A stretch of DNA of 64,000 nt, taken from assembly GCF_964355755.1 (NCBI RefSeq), contig NC_092671.1, positions 34,987,304 to 35,051,303 of the forward strand, given 5' to 3'. Made by a program: the position numbers and the translations under genes. The notes under the pieces are model-generated. The model ran no database searches and was not told the origin of the DNA. It was given only the letters and a program-made list of their open reading frames with translations. The DNA is from Antedon mediterranea (taxonomy: Eukaryota > Echinodermata > Crinoidea > Comatulida > Antedonidae). How positions within the stretch are numbered: the stretch's first letter is position 1; every line of letters begins with the position of its first letter. Positions 25,495-37,171 of this stretch are shown piece by piece.

Positions 25495-25620
25495 CTTGCA
25501 CTGATGAAGGGCTAGTGTTGCCCGAAAGCTCTGCTAACTTTTCTGGCTGTTTACTTTATCGTTTTGATTCGCTTTTTATTTTTGTATCTCCATTGAGATC
25601 CAGCCACTGATACCCACAGC
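25495..25620 (+). ncRNA. Hammerhead-ribozyme-like motif, possible Penelope-like element fragment
   Basis: CTGATGA at 25501-25507, then GGGC, a 7-nt loop, GCCC, and GAAA at 25524-25527. This is the order of a hammerhead core (CUGAUGA, stem II, GAAA). One unpaired A interrupts the base of stem II. The candidate stem III (AGC ... GCT) leaves a G at the cleavage position, which normal hammerheads do not allow. Penelope-like elements carry such ribozymes. This copy looks degenerate. Confidence 0.35.
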
Positions 25621-25624
25621 ATTG

Positions 25625-26680
25625 TCATTTTTTTCAGTAATTTACCTTTGGATTTATATATATTCATATATATATGTGGTATATTTATCTTGTATTTAGT
25701 ATACCTGAAATGTATGGTAATTATCTTGTTCTAAATTACAAATGTATAGAAATTATCTTGTTTTTAAATTACATTTTACTCAGTACATCTATTAAAATTA
25801 GTATGAGAACATTGATTGTTCTTAGCCTGTATTCTACACCTGTCCTCCCATACCTTAATCATGGACCTATAAATTAGATATTTATTTATTTATAGGTCTA
25901 TACCTTAATCGTCACTAGGCATAGTACTAATCAACATGTGACCCTTTGTTCATTGATGATTCACATTCTTCCATAGAGAGTTGGGGTGGGGTCTGGGGGT
26001 GGGGAAGGGTTTGGGAGGGATGGATACTTTTATATAGACCGTTAATGTATGAAATTATGTATGTAAATTTATAAATAAATGTTTACAAGATATATCTATG
26101 TTTATAAGAGTAACACTGTCAATTTATTAAAAAACACTGCTAATTATACAAGGCACCAACAACGACAAGAAGATTTTATTTTCTGTTTTTTGTGAAAATA
26201 TTGTAGTGTGAGCATCCCGGGGTGAGCGTAAACAGAAATATAAAAAAACGGTTGTGAAAGGAATTATAACCATTTCATATTTCTGAAATCTGGATAGTTG
26301 TAGATGCTATCAGAACAGTGTGCATAGTATAGTGATCATAACTGTGAATTGTCAATGTTGGTGGCTTCCAATCAATTGTGCAGTGCTTTTGACTCTTTGG
26401 ATTATCATCAGTATGTTTTATTAATCAAAGTAAAATTAATTTATAAATATTAAATGTTACCTCTATAATTGAATATCTGTGTATTTTATATTGTAAATAA
26501 AATACCTAAAGTACAGAATTCTGTTTTATTGTCTATTTTTCCATATGATGTGATAAAGCGTCAATAAAAGATTCACTGTAAATGTACGGTGAACCAGAAA
26601 TAATGAAAAAATTGAAACTTAATTGATCATTACACCTACTCTTGGCTGTGTGAGATAAGTGCGATAATTTCCCAAATGAT
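25625..26680. other. No gene seen
   Basis: AT-rich flank with a short G-rich patch at about 25981-26020. Nothing coding recognised. Confidence 0.45.
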
Positions 26681-26689
26681 TGTAAAATC

Positions 26690-27500
26690 AAAGCGGTAGT
26701 CTACTGGGTGTGATCGACTAGTGGATCCGATCTTAAAACAAAGCTGTAGTCCGACTGGGTGTGATCAACTATTGGATCCGATCATAAAATCAAACCGGTA
26801 GTCATACTGGGTTTGATCGACTAGTGGATCCGATCTTAAAACAAAGCTGTAGTCCGACTGGGTGTTATCGACTAATAGATCCGATCATATAATCAAACCG
26901 GTAGTCATACTGGGTTTGATCGACTAGTGGATCCGATCATATAATCAAACCGGTAGTCATACTGGGTTTGATCGACTAGTGGATTCGATCTTAAAACAAA
27001 GCTGTAGTCATACAGTACTGGGTTTGATTGACTAGTGGACCCGATCATAAAATCAAACCGGTAGTCTACTGGTTTGATCGACTAGTGCATCCGATCATAA
27101 AATCAAAGTGCTAGTCATACTGGGTTTGATCGACTAGTGGATCCGATCATAAAATCAAACCGGTAGTCTACTGGCTGTGATCGACTAGTGGATCCGATCT
27201 TAAAACAAAGCTGTAGTCATACTGGGTTTGATCGACTAGTGGATCTGCTCATAAAATCAAAGTGGTAGTCATACTGGGTTTGATTGACTAGTGGATCTGA
27301 TAACAAAATCAAACCAGTAGTCTACTGGGTTTGATCGACTAGTGGATCCGATCATAAAATCAAAGTGGTAGTCATACTGGGTGTGATCGACTAGTGGATC
27401 CGATCTTAAAAACAAAGCTGTAGTCCTACTGGGCTTGATCAACCAAAATCCGGAAAAAAAATAAATAAATAAATAAAATAAAATCAAACTGGTGATCGAC
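26690..27500. repeat. ~52-bp satellite array (about 15 copies)
   Basis: Tandem units contain GATCGACTAGTGGATCCGATC, then AAAATCAAACCGGTAGTC or AAAACAAAGCTGTAGTC, then CATACTGGGTTTGATC. Variant types alternate along the array (CTTAAAACAAAGCTG against CATAAAATCAAACCGG), suggesting a higher-order arrangement. The last unit is interrupted by an (AAAT)n run at about 27460-27480. Confidence 0.9.
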
Positions 27501-27573
27501 TAGTGTTCATGGAACAGATTTAAAGTATGATAACATGATTGTAAATGTTCATCTGGTTTGTAATTTTTTTTAA

Positions 27574-27660
27574 CAAACCAATGGTACAAATTACGAGATT
27601 ATAGATGGTAAGAAAAGAAGGTATTTACCATCTAATCTCGTGATTCTTACCATTGGTTTG
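27574..27660. repeat. Hairpin, ~37-nt arms with short loop
   Basis: CAAACCAATGGTA...ACGAGATTA.AGATGGTA pairs with TACCATCTAATCTCG...TACCATTGGTTTG. The loop is about 17 nt with a few internal mismatches. Mini-MITE or structured RNA; no evidence of a gene host. Confidence 0.75.
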
Positions 27661-28599
27661 ATAAAAATCATAACTTGCTTAGCAAAAAAATTAACTTTCT
27701 TTTAAGTCAATATATAATATAATAATATAAGTCAGTTTAAAAATAACCCATACAAATATTTGTACATATTTTTTAGTAGCCCAAATCTACATCCTTCTCA
27801 TGAATTCCCTTTTCAAATTTAACCAATTTTAAGTCAGCAGTCCTGATTATTTTAACAGACTGACTATAATTATTTAGATTAAACAGCTGAACTTTATATT
27901 AATATTATATTTGTTATTCTTTTATATTTGTTGTAATGTTCGACTAATAAATCAAATTACAAATTAAGAATTAACAATAACAAAACATTTTGGAATACTA
28001 TAATGTAGTGTTGCAATAAATCATATAAAGTAAAGAAGTAATGTTGATATTTGTTATATAAAAATTACAATTGTAGGTTGTTGACACATTGAACTTTATT
28101 AAAGTCACGTATGCCCACAGGAAACTCTATTATTATATAACTTATGTAACACAACCCAGTAGGAGTTTGAGCCAAATCTGTATAATTAAAGGTTATATTC
28201 AGCCATTCTACCAAAAACATTGTCCATATTGAAGGCAAAAAACAATACATAAAAAAAAAACACACAATAATATATTATTAGGATACCTCTAAAAAGTGCT
28301 TCCACTTCTTTGCTTAAAATATTTGGAGTGAAAAAAAGTTGTTGACTGTTTGACAAAAGTCAATTTTGTTCAGACCCATCATTCTAAATCGTTTTTAAAA
28401 CAATGCAATACTGTACATAATTTGTCTATGATTACTTTCCGCTTTGCCCAGGTTGTTTACTTTTTCGTTTTTATTGAGCTGTCTAAAAATTGTTGTATCT
28501 CTAATTTTTATTTTTTATATTTGTATAAGGGTGTATTCACAATAAATATTATTTTTAACAATGTTTTCTGCTAAAAACCATAATATTGTATATATCGCC
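27661..28599. other. No gene seen
   Basis: AT-rich sequence with no recognisable coding exon or repeat family. Confidence 0.45.
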
Positions 28600-28935
28600 C
28601 TCTAATATTCATGCAGTCTGAGCATGCACACAAACAACAAGAGAGCATTACACAGCCAGCTGCATAATAATAACCAAAAAGTTGACAGCGAAAGCGAGGA
28701 GTTGTCGTCGTACGCGCGAGTAGTAGTTTTCTTTGGCTGCTGATGAAAAAAAACACTTTGTAGGATTGTCGTAGGCAAATATGGAGGAAATTATTACTGC
28801 AAATTGAAAATGAGCTCGATTGACTATCGTCTCTACCGTTTACGGGATATATTCACAGGATACTACCCTACAACGTTTTATTTTTCTTCTATGGTTAGCT
28901 AATTAGAAAACGTCAAGCGCATTTTGGAGCAAGCA
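28600..28935 (+). promoter_or_regulatory. CpG-richer promoter / first-exon-like patch
   Basis: Unlike its AT-rich surroundings, this stretch has clustered CpGs (GTCGTCGTACGCGCGAG at about 28704) and no repeat-family match that I can see. A CA|GTAAGC donor-like site lies near 28938. It could be the promoter and leader exon of the gene whose first coding exon has an acceptor at 43060. The distance of 14 kb and the large elements between make this tentative. Confidence 0.3.
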
Positions 28936-30376
28936 GTAAGCTAAAGATTTGTTTTCTTTGTTGTTATCGTCGTTTTGTGGGCTGGGCCAAAGGTGTGCAG
29001 CAGGCAGCTGAGTGAGCTGAGAGAGAGACACAGCTGATTGTATGAATTGACATTTCGATGTCAAGGCCTAGCCTGGCTCAGTCTATCTAGGCTAGACTAT
29101 TAGTAATTACTTACAGGCTTAGGCCTATATGCCTATTTACACCGAGTTTCTTTTAAATTAATTTATCGCTAACATTGATGAATTATTGTTGTTTTTTAAT
29201 AGGTAATAAAAACATTTTTTTTCCTTTTCGTTCCTGTTTTAACTGAAGTTTCATCCAATCCTTCTACACAATCTGTCTATAAGGCCTTTAGATGAGTCTT
29301 AGAGCATAGCTAGCTAGGCCTACTCTATTCTAGACAGAGTCAAAGAGAGAGAGATAGGCCTAGGTAGGGGCCTAGTAGGCCTAATATAAGATTATATATA
29401 GCCTATAGGCCTAGCCTAGCTAGCTAGGCTTATTATACAAATTTTATAATCTGCCTGCAATACTTAATTGAACGTTCAATGTTCCGGCCTAGCATGCTTG
29501 CGTTGTCAACCAAGAATTTTTCTGTTGCAGAAATGAGATAAGACGAAATTTTTTATCTGAAGGCAGGAGAAAAAAAATACAGTTTTCCAGTTTGGAAAAA
29601 ATAAAAAATACCCACAATGAAGCAAACACAAAATTCCTCTTATTATTATATTTTTTGACTTGCTAGCTTAACATCCTGCTCCCGATTGATTGTCCTAAAG
29701 GATACACATTTTATACATGACAATTTATATACGCAACAATATATATTGTACAGTATGTGACAATTAGTACTCATGCACTCATAACATTGGGTTTTTTTTA
29801 TCCACGAATAAATCCTGTAAATGTGTATTGAAATGTACAGTACTTTGCCCTCTACTGAATACATTATACTATGAATTATTAATAATTTATCGCTCTTTTT
29901 ACTGTTTTACAGTACAGTTAGTTAACCTTGAAAATTGAATTATCAATTTAAAAGTCCCTGTTCATTAATGTAAATGGTACAAATTAGCTTTTAACTATTA
30001 AATTTCTTATTGCTGCTCATATTGACAATACTATTGAGGGACAAAATCTGCTTGAAATAATTATTTTGCATTTTTAAAGGATGAAAAAGGCATAATCTAG
30101 ATTACTAGGAAATACTATTATTATTAATAATAATTATTATAATAAATGTAATAATCGCTGTACAGAACAGTCTCATGATGATAATGATCAGATAATTTTA
30201 TTTAAACACACCTAATGTATCGTGGTATTTGATTGGTTGATTTTGTAATTTTGAAATTATTGTTTGATGTGGTGGGCATAAATATTGCGTGGCCAGAGTC
30301 TCATCCTGAGTTTTGAATAAAGAATTGGACTACTGTATGTAAAAGCGACATGCAAAGATTCAGAAATACTGTAGAT
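28936..30376. other. No gene seen
   Basis: Contains clusters of the AGGCCTAGGCC / CTAGCTAGGC type at about 29065-29130 and 29290-29430, an unclassified but recurrent motif in this window. Otherwise AT-rich. Confidence 0.4.
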
Positions 30377-30426
30377 AAAGGCAGTGTTCTCCCCAGGATT
30401 CAAATCAAGCGTCACGCTTGGGGCCG

Positions 30427-30452
30427 CCCGCCCCCCCCCCCCACCCCCGAGG
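30427..30452. repeat. C-rich low-complexity tract
   Basis: GCCCGCCC followed by a run of C and CACCCCCG near the left end of the hAT-like element. Confidence 0.7.
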
Positions 30453-30594
30453 GGGAGGGGCATTCCGACACTAAGTACTTGAGTCACAGCCCCACCATGG
30501 TTGGGGCTGTGGCGAAGCGATTTTGGGTAATTTACACCCTAGATGGCCGGAAATGGTACTCTCGCACATAACATTTATGTTGAATGACACCTCT

Positions 30595-31480
30595 GGTTTG
30601 GCCGGAAATAACACTTATAGCGCGCTAGCAAACAACAAAACGGTCGTAGCCAACTTTTTCCGCCGGTAAACATACGCGAAGAAACATTTTTTGCGTTCAT
30701 TACGAACGTCAGGGGGAAGCCCCAATGAAAAAATAGGCCTAATCTATTAGCCTACTCATCAGTAGGACAACTCTAGTTGGCCGGAAACGAAACTTTATAG
30801 CGCACTAGCAAACAGTAAAACCATCGTAGCATACTTTTTCCGCCAGTAAACATACGCGATAAAAAAATGTTTTTGCGTTCAATACGAACGTCAAGGGGAA
30901 TTCCCCGATGAAATAAAACTAGGCCTACTCATGAGTAGGACAACTCTGTAGTTGGCCGGAAAGACACTTCATAGCGCGCTAGCAAACCGCACGATCGTAG
31001 CCTGCTTTTTCCGCCGGTAAACATACGCGATAAGAAACATTTTTTGCGTTCATTACGAACGTCAAGGGGAATTCCCCGATGAAATAAAAAATGCCTACTC
31101 ATCAGTAGGACAACTCTGTAGTTGGCCGGAAAGGACACTTCATAGCGCGCTAGCAAACAGCCCGATTGAGCCTACTTAAACATACTGTACGCGATATATG
31201 AAAAAAAAAAATGCCTACTCATCAGTAGGCAACTGTAGTTAGCCGGAAACGACACCTCATAGCGCGTTAGCAAACATTAAAACGATCGTAGCCTACTTTT
31301 TTTTTCCGCCGGCGGGTAAGCATATGCGATAAAAAAACATTTTTTGCGTTCAAATACAAACATCGGCGGCAAGTCCCGATGAAATAAAACTATAGGCCTA
31401 CTCATTAGTAAGACACCTCTAGTTGCCCGGAAATAAGACTTCATAGCGCACTAGGAAATAGGAAAACATTCGAAAGAGAG
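30595..31480. repeat. ~175-bp tandem repeat inside the hAT-like element
   Basis: CCGGAAA anchors occur at 30602, 30781, 30956, 31126, 31243 and 31427. Five spacings would be expected near 175, and one unit (31126-31243) is shortened to 117. Each unit carries CATAGCGCGCTAGCAAAC, TTTTTCCGCCGGTAAACATA and CTCATCAGTAGGACAAC. Confidence 0.85.
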
Positions 31481-32289
31481 ACATGGCAGTAACAAAACAC
31501 GTGCTTACACTCTCGGCGGCGGCCGGTGAAAGCACCATGTGACATACAGTATCGCAGTACTGATATATCACAATACCATGTGACATCCCTTGTCACTCGA
31601 CTTTCTCACGAAGTAGGGCCTAAAACATTCTACCCCCACCGACGTACAAATGTACCTTAAGTTAAGTGAAATAAGACTTTAGCGCACTAGCAAATAGGAA
31701 AACGATCGTAGCCTTCTTGAATGTATTATACGATCAAAGCAGCTAGCATTGAATTGCGCCTAGAAATCATTTGATGACGTGCGTATGTTACCGACGAAAG
31801 AGTAAATCCCACCGATAGAGTCGATTAATTCAGTGTGATATTGAAAATAATAATATCATCGATATTTATTTTTAATACACATAACATTTTTACAAGAAAA
31901 ACAATACAATCAATCATTTACTTTATTTACAATATACAAGTTACTACATTTTAGACAACAGCCAAATACTAGAGATCGAAAGAGAGACATGGCAGTAACA
32001 AAACACGTGTTTACATCTCTCGGCGGCGGCCGGTGAAAGCGAGTCTCAGTTGTTTAACACTTTGTTACGCAGTCTTTTGTTTTTCGTCTAGTGGTCATGT
32101 CACGTGTCTCGTGTGCATTAGGCTCTTTATGCATGCCGCAGAGAAAGTACCGTACCTCCTGCCTGTTAATCTATTTTTAGATTGTTGTTATTTTTAAGCG
32201 TCACGGATAAGGTTTTAAGCGTCACGGTAGAGAACCCAAGCGTCACGGTACCGTGACGCTTCAAAGGCCTGGGGAGAACACTGAAAGGT

Positions 32290-33365
32290 TTCACTGTTCT
32301 GTGTAATATACAGTATTTTGCAATAGAAACTGACTTTTGTCCTTCATTCGAAACAACTTTATTATACGGTAAGCCCGAGGCTTTCTTTACAATGCCATTT
32401 AAAATTGTCACAAATTTGTAAACACAAACACATTTTGTTTATATTTTTTGTGTGCACATATTTTGATTTTTTGTTTGTAATCCTCTATTACTGCATTTCA
32501 AACTGAATACTATACTTTATGTTTTGCACCTGACTAGATTAAATAAATTGTGACATCAACTGGTAGCTTATACAGTGACATCTAATAAAGTTATAATTGT
32601 CAATAATGGCTTGCAATACAATAGTAAATCGTAATGGAATAATTATTGCTTAAGGTCATAGTTGATTCTAAAAATATCCCATTTGTAATGGTGGAAATCC
32701 AAATCCAAAACAAGTCTGTAAAACTACTATAAGGACGGTACTATACATTCTTTAGAATACAATTGTACACTGTACATGCATACAGTACAGTTAGCTGATT
32801 TTGGTAAACAGGGAATAATTTCAGTTTAAATACAGGTAACAATATTTATTACAGTTTTATTAATTATTATAAAGTTGTGAACATGTCTTGATGATCTTCC
32901 AAAGGTTCCAAGACAAAGATTCATTCATAGGCGAAGATAAAGTATACAGTATCAGGTATCTCTAACTAAAACTAACAGTCAATATTGCAGTTAGTAATGT
33001 GGACTGTTGAGAATTATATAATTGCCCGTCTTTAAAAAACCCAATAGTTTTGGACATTTTTTTGTCTCCAAACCTAAAATTACTCTACAGTTTGTTTACC
33101 TTATTAAATTTTTATTACACTACAGAGCCACTTCCTGGAGCTAAATTCTCTTCCTTTATTTAATAATACTAATAGCAATCATTTTCTAATTTTAAAACCA
33201 AGTTAAATTATATTTTGAAGATAAGCAATGATTTTTTGTGAATGTCTGCCTGCCAGTGCCATCTCTGAATTTTGATTTAAATATACTGTAAAGTAGTTAA
33301 AACTTTTATAAAAACAATTTAGGATACAGTAATGTAGTAATTTGATGTTCTGATATTAAACTGTC
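32290..33365. other. No gene seen
   Basis: AT-rich spacer between the hAT-like element and the foldback element. No exon or repeat recognised. Confidence 0.45.
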
Positions 33366-33376
33366 TGTATATTTGT

Positions 33377-35630
33377 GGGTATTGCTAAACTGCGCAAACT
33401 GCGCAAACTGCGCAAACAACAAAAAAAGCTGTGCAAACCTCCTTCAAAACAATTAATATTGATTAGAACACAACTAGAACTATATAGGGAGACAATTTAT
33501 GAGAAAAAAAATTTGAAATTCCTTTAAGTTTGCCTTTTTTTGGGTGAAAAACTTCAATTTTTGGGAAAATTACTGATTTAACAGCGCAAAGAACAAAAAA
33601 AGCTGCGCAAACCTCCTTCAAAACAATTAATAGTGATAGAACACAACTAGAACTATATAGAGAGACAATTTATGGGAAAAAAAAATTTGAAATTCCTTTC
33701 AGTTTGCCTTTTTTTGGGTGAAAAACTTCAATTTTTGGGAAAATTACTGATTTCACAGCGCAAAGAACAAAAAAAGCTGCGCAAACCTCCTTCAAAACAA
33801 TTAATATTGATTAGAACACAACTAGACCTAAATAGGGAGACAATTTATGAGAAAAAAAATTTGAAATTCCTTTAAGTTTGGCTTTTTTTGGGTTAAAAAC
33901 TTCAATTTTTGGGAAAATTACTGATTTCACAGCGCAAACAACAAAAAAAGCTGCGCAAACCTCCTTCAAAACAATTAATATTGATAGAACACAACTAGAA
34001 CTATATAGGGAGACAATTTATGGGAAAAAAAATTTGAAATTCCTTTAAGTTTGCCTTTTTTTGGGTGAAAAACTTAAATTTTTGGGAAAATTACTGATTT
34101 CACAGCGCAAAGAACAAAAAAAGCACCGCAAACCTCCTTTAAATCTATTAATATTGATTAAAACACAACTAGACCTATATAGGGAGACAATTTATGGGGA
34201 AAAAAATTTGAAATTCCTTTAAGTTTGCTCTTTTTTGGGTGAAAAACTTAAATTTTTTTTAGGGAAAATTACTGATTTCACAGCTCAAAAAAAAAAAGCT
34301 GCGCAAACCTTCTTTAAATCAATTAATATTGATTAAAACACAACTAGAACTATATAGGGAGACAATTTTATGGGGAAAAAATTTGAAATTTCTTTAAGTT
34401 TGCCCTTTTTTGGGTGAAAAACTTAAATTTTTGGGAAAATTACTGATTTCACAGCGCAAACAACAAAAAAAGCTGCGCAAACCTCCTTCAAAACAATTAA
34501 TATTGATAGAACACAACTAGAACTATATAGGGAGACAATTTATGGGAAAAGAAATTTGAAATTCCTTTAAGTTTGCCTTTTTTTGGGTGAAAAACTTCAA
34601 TTTTTGGGAAAATTACTGATTTCACAGCGCAAAGAACAAAAAAAGCAGCGCAAACCTCCTTTAAATCTCTTAATATTGATTAAAACACAACTAGACCTAT
34701 ATAGGGAGACAATTTATGGGGAAAAAAATTTGAAATTCCTTTAAGTTTGCTCTTTTTTGGGTGAAAAACTTTAATTTTTGGGAAAATTACTGATTTCACA
34801 GCTCAAAAAAAAAAAAGCTGCGCAAACCTCCTTCAAAACAATTAATATTGATAGAACACAACTAGAACTATATAGGGAGACAATTTATGGGAAAAGAAAT
34901 TTGAAATTCCTTTAAGTTTGCCTTTTTTTGGGTGAAAAACTTCAATTTTTGGGAAAATTACTGATTTCACAGCGCAAAGAACAAAAAAAGCTGCGCAAAC
35001 CTCCTTTAAATCTATTAATATTGATTAAAACACAACTAGACCTATATAGGGAGACAATTTATGGGGAAAAAAATTTGAAATTCCTTTAAGTTTGCTCTTT
35101 TTTGGGTGAAAAACTTTAATTTTTGGGAAAATTAGTGATTTCACAGCTCAAAAAAAAAAAAGCTGCGCAAACCTCCTTCAAAACAATTAATATTGATAGA
35201 ACACAACTAGAACTATATAGGGAGACAATTTATGGGAAAAAAAATTGAAATTCCTTTAAGTTTGCCTTTTTTTTGGGTGAAAAACTTAAATTTTTGGGAA
35301 AATTACTGATTTCACAGCTCAAACAACAAAAAAAGCTGCGCAAACCTCCTTTAAATCAATTAATATTGATTAAAACACAACTAGAACTATATAGGGAGAC
35401 AATTTATGAGAAAAAAAATTTAAAATTCCTTTAAGTTTGCCTTTTTTTGGGTGAAAAACTTCAATTTTTGGGAAAATTACTGATTTCACAGCGCAAACAA
35501 CAAAAAAAGCTGCGCAAACCTCCTTTAAATCAATTAATATTTATTAGAACACAACTAGACCTATATAGGGAGACAATTTATGGGGAAAAAAATTTGAAAT
35601 TCCTTTAAGTTTGCCTTTTTTTGGTTAAAA
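33377..35630 (+). repeat. Left arm of foldback element: ~13 x 174-bp array
   Basis: The anchor GGGAGACAATTTATG repeats about every 172-178 nt from 33487 to 35567. Each unit runs GCGCAAACCTCCTT, an AATTAATATTGAT block, AACACAACTAGA, the anchor, TTTGAAATTCCTTTAAG, AAAACTTCAATTTTTGG and ATTACTGATTTCACAGC. Two variants (CTCCTTCAAAACAATTAA and CTCCTTTAAATCTATTAA) alternate in blocks. Confidence 0.92.
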
Positions 35631-35801
35631 ACTATTAATGTCCATCGTTATTATTCTAAGAAATGTGCCACCAATTACGAACGGAAAATTACTTACATTG
35701 ATGACACAATAATTGGAAAATATGTAGCTGTTCACGAATACAGAGGAGTGTTAAACGTAACTGCACCACATAGGAACTCTAATACAATCAATCATATGTA
35801 A
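35631..35801 (+). pseudogene. Open 56-codon segment in core of foldback element
   Basis: The frame runs from the end of the left arm to TAA at 35799 without interruption. It reads INVHRYYSKKCATNYERK, then ITYIDDTIIGKYVAVHEYRG, then VLNVTAPHRNSN. The composition is protein-like, unlike the flanking repeat. There is no usable ATG, so it is probably a relic or captured exon piece. The alternation KYVAVHEYRGVLNV suggests paired beta strands, loosely recalling small ssDNA-binding PC4-type folds, but this is weak. Confidence 0.4.
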
Positions 35802-35880
35802 GGACAGACCCTGAAATTCTTAATAAAGTAAGGAATCAATGCCACGCAAACTGTGAAATCTGTGAAATCTGTAATTTAAA

Positions 35881-36916
35881 TTTTTTAATTTAAAAAAAAA
35901 GGCAAACTTACAGCAATTTCAAATTGTTTTCCCATAAATTGTCTCCCTATATAGTTTAGTTGTTATCTAATCAATATTAATTGTTTTGAAGGAGGTTTGC
36001 GCAGCTTTTTTTTTTTGAGCTGTGAAATCAGTAATTTCCCCAAAAATTGAAGTTTTTCACCCAAAAAAAGGCAAATTTAAAGGAATTTCAAATTTGTTTT
36101 CCCATAAATTGTCTCCCTATATAGTTTAGTTGTTATCTAATCAATATTAATTGATTTAAAGGAGGTTTGCCCAGCTTTTTTTGTTGTTTGCGCTGTGAAA
36201 TCAGTAATTTTCCCAAAAATTGAAGTTTTTCACTCAAAAAAGGCAAACTTAAAGGAATTTCAATTTTTTTCCCCATAAATTGTCTCCCTATATAGTTCTA
36301 GTTGTGTTCTATCAATATTAATTGTTTTGAAGGAGGTTTGCGCAACTTTTTTTTGTTGTTTGCGCTGTGAAATCAGTAATTTTCCCAAAAATTGAAGTTT
36401 TTCACCCAAAAAAAGGCAAACTTAAAGGAATTTTAAATTTTTTCCCCATAAATTGTCTCCCTATATAGGTCTAGTTGTGTTTTAATCAATATTATTAATT
36501 GATTTAAAGGAGGTTTGCGCAGCTTTTTTTGGAGGTTTGCGCTGTGAAATCAGTAATTTTCCCAAAAATTGAAGTTTTTCACCCAATAAAGGGCAAACTT
36601 AAAGGAATTTCAAATTTTTTTTCTCATAAATTGTCTCCCTATATAGTTCTAGTTGTGTTCTAATCAATAATAATTGTTTTGAAGGAGGTTTGCGCAGCAT
36701 TTTTTGTTGTTTGCACTGTGAAATCAGTAATTTTCCCAAAAATTGAAGTTTTTAACCCAAAAAAAGGCAAACTTAAAGGAATTTCAAATTTTTTTTCTCA
36801 TAAATTGTCTCCCTATATAGTTCTAGTTGGGTTCTAATCAATAATAATTGTTTTGAAGGAGGTTTGCGCAGCTTTTTTTGTTGTTTGCGCAGTGTTTGCG
36901 CAGTTTAGCAATACCC
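35881..36916 (-). repeat. Right arm of foldback element: ~6 inverted units
   Basis: The inverted anchor AAATTGTCTCCCTATATAG recurs at about 35936, 36106, 36278, 36453, 36625 and 36800. Most copies carry changes not shared with the left arm (e.g. AGTTTAGTTGTTATCTAATC in the first two), so the arms evolve separately. Confidence 0.9.
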
Positions 36917-37171
36917 TATATTTGTTAGTTATTTGTGTAGAGGACATCTTTAAGTGTGCTCTGTATACTGCAGTAGTACCATACTTGTACCCTCTTGAAA
37001 TAAAGTTGAATGAATAATTTGTAATTAAATATTAATACCTGTAGATAATTTAACAATGCTGCCATTTTAATTGTTTTTGATAAATAATTTTTTTCAAGTG
37101 TATAAAGTAGTAAATTCCTTAAATTATATTTAGTTCCGGGATCAGAAAGAAATTGTGTCAAGTGGCTTAAA

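Larger units (their letters stand above)
30382..32283. mobile_element. Non-autonomous hAT-like element with 5-bp target duplication
   Basis: Perfect 16-bp inverted ends CAGTGTTCTCCCCAGG are flanked by AAAGG on both sides (30377-30381 and 32284-32288). Both ends carry the subterminal motif AAGCGTCACG in several copies. The interior is mostly a ~175-bp tandem repeat, plus a duplicated ~60-bp block containing ACATGGCAGTAACAAAACAC (about 31481 and 31989). The CAGTG end and short duplication point to the hAT superfamily (5-bp-target branch); a transposase is absent. GC is higher than in the flanks. Confidence 0.8.
33377..36916. mobile_element. Foldback (MULE-type) element with 9-bp target duplication
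   Basis: The ends are inverted copies of GGGTATTGCTAAACTGCGCA (23 bp identical), flanked by a perfect 9-bp duplication TATATTTGT (33368-33376 and 36917-36925). The left arm (to about 35630) holds about 13 direct copies of a ~174-bp unit. The right arm (about 35881-36916) holds about 6 copies of the same unit inverted. A unique core of about 250 bp lies between. A 9-bp duplication is the signature of Mutator-like elements and of Drosophila FB foldback elements. No transposase was found. Confidence 0.9.

Noticed and set aside
26690-27500. Possible CRISPR-like array
   Set aside because: Units are contiguous and nearly identical throughout, without variable spacers, and the genome is clearly eukaryotic; it is a satellite.
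33672-33875. Open frame rich in Lys/Leu/Phe
   Set aside because: Translation of one foldback-array unit; it recurs only because the unit recurs.
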